64,000 nt of DNA from Sarcophilus harrisii (taxonomy: Eukaryota > Chordata > Mammalia > Dasyuromorphia > Dasyuridae), in NCBI RefSeq assembly GCF_902635505.1, contig NC_045431.1:16399001-16463000 (forward strand), written 5' to 3'. The notes under the pieces were generated by a model. It ran no database searches. It saw nothing but the letters and a program-made list of their open reading frames with translations, and had not been told where the DNA came from. Both the position numbers and the translations under genes were made by a program. Positions within the stretch are counted from its first letter, which is position 1. Each line of letters opens with the position of its first letter. Shown one piece after another: positions 43,571 to 55,600 of the stretch.

Positions 43571-46500
43571 GTGAGGGAGGCCGCGCCCGGCCCGGCTCCG
43601 CGGCGGTCCTGGGGGGCTCAGAGGGTCTCTGAGGAGGGACTCGGGGAGGGGGCTCCTGGGTCCCTGGGAGGGCTGTCTCTCAGTGCTCTGTGGGAGGAGG
43701 GGGGGGGGGTCTCCGTGGGTTCCGCGGCGGGGAGAGGGCTGTCTAATGGGGCTCCGCGGGGAAGGGGGGGGGGTCTCCGGGGCTGTGCGGGGGAGCGTAT
43801 CCCGGGGCTTTGCCGGGGATCCTCCCGGGGCTCCGCGGGGTGTCTCCGGGCCTTCCGCTGCGGAGGCCGCGCCTTGGTGGGCTGCTGGGCGGCGGCGTGG
43901 CGGGCCCTGACAGCCGCGGGCTGAGAACCGCGGAGCCTCCGGGTCTGGGCCGGGAAGGAGGCGGGCGGCCCCCGGGCGGCCCCCTCCCTCTCTCCCGCTC
44001 CTGCACGCAGGCCCCGCCCGGATCTTGCACCCACACCCACACCCACAGCGCTCTTTGATTTAAAACTCGGAGAGTGACAGGTGGGTTTGCATCTGCACGT
44101 GCAGCTTGCGGGCCGCGAGCTTGGGAATAGATGCCTGGGAGAGGCAAGGCCATGGGGCTTTTGCTCAACTCTCTCTGGATAATGATCTGTCTGCTCTTCG
44201 AACATTTCAGTTCTGGCTCTCTTCTGAACCTTCCCCAAACCCCCACTTTTGTTGTGGAATTGAGAATTGCATTCTGGTCTTTGAAAAGTACTGGAGCTGG
44301 CAAGCAGGCGGGAGTGCCGGACCATTCATTCATTCGCTTGTGCCGTATGGACGCGTGTTTATTTATGTGTCACTCAGTAAACATTGATTGAGTGGCTTAA
44401 AAATATTAAGCTTTGGCCTGCTATGTGCCGGGCACTGGGCTAAGCCCTGGGTGTACAGAGAAAGGCAGAAGCCTGACCCTGTTCTCAGGGACCTCACAAG
44501 GAAACGGGGAAAACTATATGAAAACCACCATTTTATATATAAACGAGTTAACACAAGGTACCTTTGGGAAAGGCTTCCTCTAGAAGGTCAGATTTTAGCT
44601 GGGACTTGAAGGAAGCCGGGAGGCAGAAATGAGAAGGGAGAAAATCCCGGCTGTTATGTTGGTTTGAAATTTTTTCGTTTCTATTTTTTAAATTTTACTT
44701 TTTAAAAAAAAATATTGCATGTGACTGGTTAATAGCCTAGACTCAATTCCTTTTAAACCAAGGACTGCAGAAAAAAAGAAAATCCCTTGGAAATTAGGTA
44801 GAAAGAGCTTTTCAGGGGAGGACTGATAATTAGAAGACTAGGATCCACCGGGATATGGGAAATCCTTTATTTGGTATTTCATGTAAGAGGTAGATAACAG
44901 GATGTCCCCTGTTAGTCGTGTAGTTTCAAGCTTTGGAAGCTTAAAGTTTTACGTTTTACTAACTTAAAAGCGCACCATGACTTTCGAGACAGCCATTTTC
45001 CAGCTCTATGGCACTTCCAGTCACACTGCTTTGAGAAGAGGCTCCCAGGTCTGGGACTTGGCAAATCAATGGCTTCCTACCCAGGCACTATTGGAGTACA
45101 GATTGAATTTAGAAAATTTATTTCCGTTTTCATGACTGTTTAATGGTAAAAGCTGCTATTTTCCTGTTCCACATGTGGGAAGACTATGTCAGACTATGAG
45201 ACAATTGCAAGACAGAATGGGCACCCCCTTTAGTCTGGGCTGGGCGAGGGCCTGAGGCGCCTTCTTTGTGCCCTTCCTGGGGTTCTTCCTGTCGCGGAAC
45301 CATTGGGATGAGAAGCTCTGGGCTCACTGCGGGCGGCAGAGAAGGATGCACCGACAGCGTCTGCAGTTGCTTGGTAACGCGGAAGCGTCCCTTTGTTAAA
45401 AGGGTCCTGGAGAAGTTTTAGTCCAGTTGAGGCTAACGTTTCTTCTCCGGGACCCATTGGTTTCCCCCACTTGCTACTTTTCCTCAGCACCAAGGGAACA
45501 TGCTGCAGGAAGAGACCGATCTGTCTGTTATTATTGCCCACATTGTCCAGAAGCTCCGAAGCTCCAGGTTGAGCACTCAGCTGGGTTTTCAGGCTTCAGT
45601 AAGTGCGGGGGGAAGGCTGAACATTATTGGGACTTTGATTTCCTCCTCTGTTGGGATCCCCAGACTCCTCCTATTAAATCTAACCTTAGTTCCTAATTTA
45701 TTCCTTTTTCATCCCGGGTGCAGGATAAAACATCTGTTACCTTCTGCGCGTTGTTGCTAGCCCGTCTTAAGTCTTGAGCTTTGGGTTTGTTTTGGAAGTG
45801 AGGTTCTTTTTATGATTTGAAATTTAATATAAGACTTACTGTTTGCTGTAGCATCATTTCAATTTTTAGTATCTGGGTAAAAAGATAGGATAACTTCAGC
45901 ATCTATTATTTAGTTTTTTTAAATGCTACAAAGTTGCTTAATAAGTTTTTTAGTGAAACGTTTTTAGGACTAGTGTGTTTATGTTATCACATTTATTAAT
46001 TATGTATCCATGTATATCCTGCTTCTTTACATCTAAAAACCTTTCTCTGGTTTACAGGGGAATCGTCTTGATTTTCTCTTTTTCCAAAATTGGGATTCCA
46101 TCAATTAACTGTCCTAAGTTTTAAGATCTTAGTTTTAGAAAACAATTGTTTTAAGAAAATAATGTAATGACAATTTTTAAAAATTTGGTAATCTCATTAA
46201 AATTGTTAATTTGATTGTAGGAAGTTAAGTGGAAAAAATGTCACAAGAAAAAAATCCTAAACGTGCATCCTTTGATGATATCTTTATCTTCTACTTTCCA
46301 AGTGCCATCAGCGTTTTAATTCCCTTATTATTATTTGTCTTTTAACAGATTTTCTTGCTTCTGTTTTTCCCTTCCTTCAGTCCCTTAATCCATCTTTCAT
46401 TTTTTTTTTTTTTTAAGAAAGGGCCTGTGATTTTGTTAGTGGTGGAAACTTTATCAGTGAATCTCATAATTACCCTCTCTGCAATATGCAGTCCCAGAGG

Positions 46501-49500
46501 GTTGTCTGGGGCACTAAGAGTTTACATGACATCCTCAGAGTCATCTAGCCAAAGCCTGTCAGAGGTGGCTCTTGAATCCAGGTCTTTGTGACCTGTAACG
46601 TTCTCTCTATTCATTATGCTATGTGACCTCTATTTAAAAATATTGGATATTATAATAATCTATGTCCTTCCTCTCTTTATCTTTCATCACTTCACTAGGA
46701 TAATCTTAGAAAGAGCCTGAAACAGTCAAGAGATGATGTGAGTTTCCATGAATCACCCACAGTATTTGTCTCCAAGGCCCCTGTCTACTTATTAAGCCTT
46801 GGAGACCAAGTGTCCTCTACACATTCTGGAGGAACACATCTAATGTGATACTATCTCCCTCTTTTTGTAGTATTTTGTGCTTATTTTCTCCTCCTTCTCC
46901 AGCACTTTAGAGGGCAGCTGCTGTGTGTGCCCTAAGAATTCTAGGCAAAGCATGGATAGATGGAGGATGTTTTTCTAAGGCTTTAGCTCACAAGACCCTA
47001 CTTGTGTCCCCTTCCCTATGATTATCAGTTGATATCAATTAGTTGGCTTTTAGAAAAGTTTTTAAAATTTAGCTCAAGTTTAGAATGCAAATGGCAAAAA
47101 AGTGTACACAGTTCCTAGTTGCTGACCTTCTTCTCCCTGTCAGGGCTGTACACGAAGCCCCTCCCAAGGATGCTGCAGCTTTCTGCCAGACTCTTTATAC
47201 AGTTCTGGACTTCTTCTAGGGAGTGTGTCTACTTTGTCCCTGAGTCCCAGTGAAGGCTCAGGAACCTGTTCTCTGTGCTTCATTCAATCCAAATTTGTCA
47301 CCCAGACAAGAATTTTATTGCTATTATCTGCTGTCTCCCAGGACCCTTTCCTTCTTTAATAAGTTCCTTGCTTGGTTCATAGTCTACAACAATTCCTGCC
47401 TTCATCCTAGAGGAAAGATCTTGCCCGATCTTCTCAAACACCCAAACTTCTCAGTTCTTCCATTGCTCAGTAACTATGAGCAAATTAGAAAAGATGTTCA
47501 TGCTCTTAATCTTTTCATCATCCTCTTCAATTTGTTTTCCTTCTGTTAATTTCCTTTTTTCTTTCTGTATATGCCTTATTTGTACATCACTTGTTTTCAT
47601 GCTGGCTCTCCTATTCTATTGTGAGCTCTTTGGGGACAGAGACTATCTTTTGCCTTTTTGCTTTCCTCATAATCAGCACATAGTAGGTGCTTAATAAATA
47701 CTTATTGACTGATGGTTGTCAGGAATATTGCTAGGAGAGATGGAAAAAAATAAAAAGTTTTTGGCCCTCCAAAGTTCACAAGACCCCTCTTTTATTTTTT
47801 TCTCCCTCTTCCCACTAAGTCCTTCTCAAAGAAATTGGTCTTTTACAACTAAGTTTCCAGAAGTGAATGTGAATTAGATAACTGGTTTTGTATGATCCCC
47901 ACTGGGCATAACTGAAGCTCATCAGCCAACCCAACTCTGTCTTATATCACAGCTAAATGAAATCCTTTTGACACTATTGACCACTTTCTTCCTGGATACC
48001 TTTCTCTTCCTAAGCTTTCATAATATTGTTCTTCTGATCTTCATTCCCCTTGTGTGGCTTTTCCTTCCCAGTCTCCTTTGCAGGGTTAAAATCACCTGGA
48101 TGATGTCCTGAGTCCTCTCTTTTTTCTTCATGGTTCTGAGGGATTTTATCTTCTCCCATTCTACTAATAAGTAGATCTTATTGCTTTTTTTTTTTTTTTT
48201 TTTTTTTTTTTTGTCCTAGGCAGTTGGGGTTAAATGGCAGGGTCACACAGCTATTAAGTGTTAATTAAATTTCTGAGTTGAATTTGAATCCAGCTCCTCC
48301 TGACTTCAGGGCCAGTGCTCTATCTACTGCACTATCTATCTGCCCTATGATCATCTATTTAGATGATTTCGAAATAGACATATTTAGTCCTCCATCTTCT
48401 ATTTTTGCATCATTGCCTGCTTGCTTTCCTCCTTAACTTTTCATTTTGGTTCAAGAGTACCATCACCCTTCTAGTCATCCACCTTTGCAGTGTCAGAGTC
48501 ATCCTTGATTTGGCAGCTTCACTCTCTCTATTCCTATACAATTGTTTGCTCAGTCCTGGCAGTTTTAATTACATGACATTCTTTGCTTCCATCCACTTCT
48601 CCTAATCTCTCATCTAGAGAATCACAAGTATTGTCTGAGTGGCTTCTCTACCTCCACCTTGTCTCTGCACCATCTGTCAGAATATCTTCCTGAAGCATAG
48701 TCTGCTTATGCTCTTCTGCTGCTCAAGAAACATCTGTTTTCCTGTTGCCTCTATGATAAAATTCACACTTTTCTGATTGGATAAAGATTGTACTAGCCTT
48801 GGATGTCAGTTTCTCCAGGCTTGTTTCATATTGCTCTCTGCACAGGGAACCCTGCTTATTGTTCTTGTTCAGGGTTCCATCTGCTTCTCCCTCATCTATA
48901 ATTCTTGGAACTCCTCTTAGCTCAAGATCTATTTCCCACATTAGACCTTCCCCCACCTCCCACACTTGTTATTGTTTCCTTTTCTTCTCCTTTCCCCTAA
49001 TTTACTTTCTATGTACTTTGTAAATATGTTGTATTTACTTCTCTGTGACTTTGTATCCCACTCCAATACTATGTGAGTTTTAGACGAAACTGTTTCTTTT
49101 TTTTATTTCTAGACCCTTGAAGTCAATCAGTAGATGCTTAATTATTTTGGTTACTTAATATTCTTGTCACCAATGATTATCCAGGGTTGTTGGGCAATTT
49201 CAAGGGATGGGGAACGGAATGAAATGCTGTGGATAAGAAACACAAGCTGACTAGAAAGGTGTATTAGAAAGAAGAAATGTTTATGTAGTCATTTCAAAAC
49301 TGTAGCTTGATCCAAATGGTTTTGCGTTTTAAATGCCAAATTTAGGAGTTTGTATTTTAATCTAAAGACAATGGAAAGGTTTTGTGACATCTTGAAAAGG
49401 GAGTGATGTGTTCAGACTTGAGATTTAGGAATATTAATATGGAGGATTGAGAGGAAAAGGATGAAAAGAGGATCCAGGGACACCAGGAAGAAGCCTCTAA

Positions 49501-50140
49501 TGCTTCTCACTGACCATCATAAACTTCTTAAAATTTATCCTAAACTTAAAACCCATCATCAAAAACAACCAAGTAAATGTACAAAATAAAGAATAGACTA
49601 CATAAAGCCTTATAATTTAAGTGTGGAGTCAAATGGATTAGCAGAAAATCTGGAGAATGTGTATTTGCCTCCAAATCCATGAGAAAGATTTACTTTTTGC
49701 TTGTTTTTTTAAATTGTCTTTTAAATGTGGAGTTGTAATGTGTATGCTGTTTCTGGTTCTGTTAATTTCATTTTGTATTTATATTGATCTCTTTATATGT
49801 TTTTATGTTCATATTTCTTATTTTAGGTATCATTACACTAGTATATTAATATGTCTTAACTTTTGGACATGTTTATTTACAATATCTGTTATTACAGATA
49901 TATCTACAAGTTAATTATTTATACAATTATGAGTATTTCTGTATGTTAGGTACTTTTTTTCCTTTTTATGAAACATTTTAAGGAAAATATTTATTTCTTA
50001 GTAGTATAACACAGTGGATAAAGTTAGCTAGCAAGATTATGTGGATTCAGATTCTGTCTCTGAAACTTACTAGCTATGTCATCAAAGGCAAGTCATTTAA
50101 CTCTCCCAGGTTCAGGTACCTCCATTCTTATGTAAAAGGG

Positions 50141-50180
<40 letters not shown>

Positions 50181-50895
50181 ACACACATATAAATATACAT
50201 ATATGTGTGTGTGAAGTTCAAAATGAGCTGAAAGTGGCTAGAAAAGTCAAGGTTATAAAAAAGATGCTTTTGTTTTGTGTTTTAACAATTTTAGAGAAAA
50301 GAGGATAATCAAAAAAAGAGAGTATTACAGCCCATGGTGAATGGGACTATTATAACAATTGTTGGGTATAGGGCCAAGGAACACACCAAACTATTACTTT
50401 GCTGATTTTTTGAATTAGAAGAATGATCTTTGCTTTTGAAAGGACAGAACAAAAATGGCCAAGAGGAAGTTTAAGTCAAAACTAGAGAGACAGTATTTGA
50501 GCATGGTTTCTTTTGATGAGGTCATCATCAAGCCCAGATAAACTATATCCCAGGATATTGAGAAAACTGACAGATGATATTACTGAACCACAGTCAGTGA
50601 TCTCTGAAAGATTGTGGAGAAGATGAGAGGTGACATAGAACCAGAGGAAAGTATTGCCCTAGTTTTGAAAATTTTAGGAGAGTAGATTGTAGAACTATAT
50701 ACCAGCGAATTTGATTTTGATTCCCCCAAACATCTAGATTGCTTTATGAATAGCATAATTTCATGGTTAACACTCTGGGTTTAAACCATGAAGACCTAAG
50801 TTTTAATTGCCTGGGATTAGCTGAAAAACTCTGGGCATTTCACTTTTTCTGCCTCTTGATTCTTCCTTCCTAAATAAGTGGGCTGGGGGCCTAAG

Positions 50896-50931
<36 letters not shown>

Positions 50932-52651
50932 GGGGGAATGCTTCCTTGCTGACCCTGGCCTTGAGTGTTCCGTAGGAGCGCTTCTGAGTGCTCTTCTAAA
51001 ATCTGGCTCTGCCTTCCTATGCTAGAGGTGGGTCCTGCAAACTCAAATGTCACTGCTTCAGCTGGTCTCCCCTACTGGATACAATCAAGAACTCCCAAGT
51101 TGGCTCAGGAAACTCCCAATGATGCCAAATTTGGGGATCCTGTCAGTGGTCATCTTGTTTAGTGCCGGAAATTCCTTCTGTTGACAGTTGCCTCTCAATG
51201 AGGAAAGCTGTCACTAAGACCAGAAATATCCACCTCTGCTCAAGGAGGCATAACACTAAAAAACAAAACAAAAAACAAACAAACACAAAACATTAGACTG
51301 ATACTTAATGTTCTCTCTACTCTATAAGCAGAGCCATTTCTGCTAGATTGATAGAGAGCCTCTGAGCTCTTCAGCGGTGCCCTCAGTGAAAATTTGGGAA
51401 TTAGAGCTCAGAACGTGGAAGTGAGAGAGGAAACTTTAAAAACTGATGTGCTTCTCTGCCTCTCTTCAGCAAATAAACTGGGGCATAGCTGCTATTTGTC
51501 CGTATCCCCAGTCCCAGGAAGCTTACTGGGCTCTAGGCAGAATTAAGCCCTGCCTTTCCAAGTGGCTCCCACCCTCAAACCCCCTAGTGTTTTGCCAGGA
51601 AAGAATCAAAGCAACATCCATGTGGCATAAATAGCAGTTAGCTTCTAAAATGCAGAGTTAGATGGAAAAATAACCAGCTTCAGCCATTTCCTCAAGTGCA
51701 GTTATTAGAGGATTTTAAAATTCCAGGGAGCTATCTCAGGTGATTTTCTCCCTTTCCAAAGTCCTGTAACTCTCACCTCTGGAGCTCATTTCCCTTTCAA
51801 CTTTAAGATCTTCCCCTTTGTCTTCTATGATTGTGCTCAAAGTCTTGAGTTTTCTTCCCCTTGAGATCTTTGGTGATTTCAATTCCCCCCCCACCCCCTT
51901 TTCCTCGAATGCACTCTCCTCCTCCTTTTTGATGGCAGGTTCCTTGGAGGCTGCAGTTCGGGGTTCTCTCAGCCTCCTCTCTAAGGTAGCAATTCTTAGG
52001 ATACTAGCTTTCTTATCTGCCCAAGGGGCTTCTAAGGGAACCCGAACTGGCCCAGATGGATGGCGCCGGCCCTTGGCCCAGGCTTCTTGAGTGCTCTGCA
52101 GCCTCACCCATAGGCAGCTGGCTTTTTTCTTCTTGGTTTTCTGTTCTCTGCCTAAGCTCCACTGGGACTGTGCTGCTATTGCAGGCTGAGCAAATTTCTT
52201 GCATTTGGAGATGTGCACACTGGGAGTTCTGAGGTGCTTGGGGGTAGAGCCTGTGGGTTGGCTTTGGGAGCCCTGCTTCTGGGCATGGGGTGGGTTGTAG
52301 GGGAAGAGTGACTGAGTAAAGGGAATGGGGGTGAGGGATTTTTTCTATATTGTTAATTCTTTGTGTTTTTGCCTTCTTTGGTTTCTTGATGTCCCATACC
52401 CTGGAGACAGTTGAAATCACCTTATCTCTTAAACTCAATTCTTATTTTGAAGAAGTGTGAGAGATCTTGAAGCTTGAAAGAAACCCTCCATCTTGTTGGG
52501 CACCCAGCAATGATTGCTTAATGGATAAATTTCATGACCCTTTCCAGGCCTGTTCCTTTTTTTTTTTTTTTTTTTTTTAACCTATGCAACATTTGACACT
52601 ATTAATTAACTACACTCTCCTATAGGACAAAGGCTTTTCTGAATCTGAATT

Positions 52652-52682
<31 letters not shown>

Positions 52683-55600
52683 GTCTGTCTCTCTCTGTGT
52701 GTGTGTGTCTATCTGTCTCTATCTTTGTGTATCTGTCTCTGTCTTTTGATTCCTTCTTTGTCTGTCTCTGTCATTCATTTCCTTCTCTCTGTCTTTTGAT
52801 TCCTTTTTTTCCCTCTCTCTCAGTTCCTTCTCTCTCCATCTGCTTCTTTCTATCTCTGTGTGTCTCTCTGTTTTTTTTATTCTCCCTCCCTCCCTCCTTC
52901 TCTTTGCCCCTCTCTCTTCCCCTCCCTCTCTCCCCCTCTCCCTATTTTTTTCTCCCTGTTTTTCAAGGGCCTGGCCTGGACCTGCTTCTTCTGTTTCTCA
53001 CTCTCCCTTGGTGAACTCCTCAGAACCCACAGATTGCAGCCAACTCCTACATCACTTCTCCTGCCCCACTTTAATGCCTGTATCCTGTAAGGATCTCAAA
53101 CTTGCTATGTCCACAACAAAATTCATTTTTCTTCCCCTGCCCCTCCCATCCCGATCCATTCCTTGCTCAACATCCTTCTTCATGTTCAGAGCATGGGTTA
53201 TACAAGTAGTATGTGGTTGGGGATAGGATTCAAGCACAACTTATCTAACTCTGAATTGAAAACTTTTTTCTATATCATACTGTCTTCTGTTTGGGGAGAA
53301 AATTAGGATAAAAAGTATAATTTCAATGAAAAGCTTGATGAAGTTAAGGAAGGTATCTGTATGAGGAATGAGTGATCCCATGATTATTTGGTGCAAATTT
53401 AGAGAAAGTTAAAAAAAATCACTTACAAATATCTCTCTCAGTACTTTTATAAAAACTTATCCAAAGGGTTAACTTCTAAAGAACAGTCAGTCTTCACACA
53501 TCATAGAGATGTATAGAAGAATTCATATCTATTGCTTTACTATTGAGGTTTATATGTAAAAAAACGTAAATATGCATAAGCTACAAGTCTCTGTATTTTG
53601 AGTGGATTATGAACTATCATCCATGATTCTCCTGTTTTAAGAAGTGAGAAAGTCCTTCCTTAGGCTTTCCAAAAGATAGATGTTTTATAATGTTGTGACA
53701 GAGAAATAGAGTTTCTTTGCAGTGTATATATATTTACCATATCTCTCTTGGGTTGAACTGGAATCAATATCAACCAAAAAAATTTTAACAATTTTTTTTT
53801 TTTTACCATAACAGGTTAGTCTTCAGAAACCTGAGATTAAACTTGAATCACTCAAAGAAGATATTAAGGAGTTCTTTAGAATAACAGGTTTGTAAATTTA
53901 ACTCTTTTTAATTTTTTGTCATACTCAAAGACTTTACCTCTCCACCCCCACCCACCCTATCTGGTCTCCTTGTGGAAAAGAATGAGTAGCAGATTCAAAG
54001 AGTGAATGAGTTTCTAGTTGTGTAGAGAGAATTTCTGAAGACTCGGTAAGTGCTGGGTAAATGACTGATTACATTAATGAATATAAGTGACTTTATTCCA
54101 GATGAAAAATATATTAAGCATAATGAGTTATGTAATGAGTCTAACAAACAAATCATGTTTAATAAATCATGTTACTTTTAGCTTGTGATTTTCCATTTAT
54201 TTTTTCTTTTGCATTCCTCCTTTCTTCATACCCCTCATCTGTTTTTTCCAACTGAAAAAGAAGAGATAAAATAGCAAATTCAAATGTGTGCATGTGTGTA
54301 TATGTGTGTGCATGTGCATACATGCTTATACATGCACATACCTGAAGGGGAGAGATATAGGGAAGACCTTAAAAACTCACCTTGCCCAAATTACTTTTAT
54401 ATCTAAGCCCCAGAAAGATTGTGACATACCCAAGTATTAGATCCTTTTATTACTAGTCTTTTTACTATTATATATAATAAATACATAATAATAAATAAAT
54501 CCTATATAATTATATAATAAAATTAGTATTTTTTACCACTGTACATAGCATCCAGAAATATTGTGTATCCTGACAAAAGAAAAGAGGGTTAAATGGTACT
54601 TTTAGCCCAAGAAAATGGTGCTATTTTATCAAGGAGAATTGACTCAGGTACCCATTGTTAGCTAATGGGACTTGGTGGATGTGTAGGAGAATTCTAATGA
54701 AAATCAAAATAACATAGTTTCACATTATATAGTTAATAATGACATATAATTTTTCATTGAAATCTAAATATTGAAAATGTTTCCTTTTTACAGGTTGGGA
54801 GAAGAAACTTCAGAATGCTGTTTATAGTGAACTGACTGTGTGAGTTTTTCCACCTGTTTTTATATTTCTCTGTCATGCTGCATTTATGATATTTTTCTCA
54901 TTTCCTGTCCTTAACTATCACATAAGGATGTTGTGAAGATAGATGAAATAATCTATGTGAAAATACTTAGAGGTCTTACAAGAGGTGCTGTGTATATCTT
55001 CTTGGGACAATTAATATTTTATTTAAGATCTTAGTGTTGAAACATTATTACCCCTACCTTACTGTGGAAATTCACTAACTTAGCGTAAATCTTTTTGACT
55101 TTTATTGTTATAGGCTCAATTTCTGGTTTTTAGCTTTGTTCTGGATAGCATTCAGTAGTTCCTCTATAGAATTAGGAAATGGTGAGATCAAGGTTTAACA
55201 GGGTAAGATGGCGTGGAGTTGAGTGCTTCACCTTTGATGAGTGTACCTACCCTTACCTAGTAAGATTACAGATCTATTAAGACATTGAAGTAAGAAATAG
55301 AATAAGACTTATCAAAAGATTTGACTCTTACCATCAACATAATACTTTCTCTTATGCACTCAGTAATGTATAGTGCCTATTTTTACTATATGTAAATAAT
55401 GGTGACCATATGGCCTTCCTTCTCTACCAGTACCAGTATTATAATGTCTTTTGTTAGATAGAGCACAGGGCCTGGAGTCAGGAAAACTTGAATTCAGATC
55501 AGGACTCAGACACTTATACAAGTCTCTTAATACTGTTTGCCTTAATCTACTTGAGAAGGAAATTTCAAGCCATTCCAGTATTTGCCAAGAAAACTCTGTG

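Larger units (their letters stand above)
43240..44060 (+). promoter_or_regulatory. TBC1D19: CpG-island promoter of TBC1D19
   Basis: GC content and CpG density rise sharply from about 43240 and fall after about 44060, covering the 5' UTR, exon 1a and the start of intron 1. No TATA box is seen. GTTGCCTGGTAAC at 43327-43339 resembles an RFX-type X-box, with half sites GTTGCC and GGTAAC separated by one base, 145 bp before the ATG. The transcription start cannot be fixed from sequence. The intronic part (43590-43870) is strongly G-rich on the coding strand. Confidence 0.8.

Noticed and set aside
43571-43924. Read-through of exon 1a to 43924
   Set aside because: The GTGAGG donor and the in-frame join to exon 2 explain the exon end; the extension is GC-rich intron.
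43618-44333. Minus-strand frames of 235 and 196 codons
   Set aside because: They lie antisense in a GC-rich island where stop codons are rare; composition is Arg/Pro/Ala/Gly-biased and no family is recognised.
45488-45598. Exon 1b as a processed retrocopy
   Set aside because: Homology extends upstream of the ATG into non-coding promoter DNA, a splice donor follows, and no downstream exon sequence or poly-A is attached.
52697-53226. Frames of 76-122 codons
   Set aside because: They arise from the TC microsatellite and an L2 fragment.
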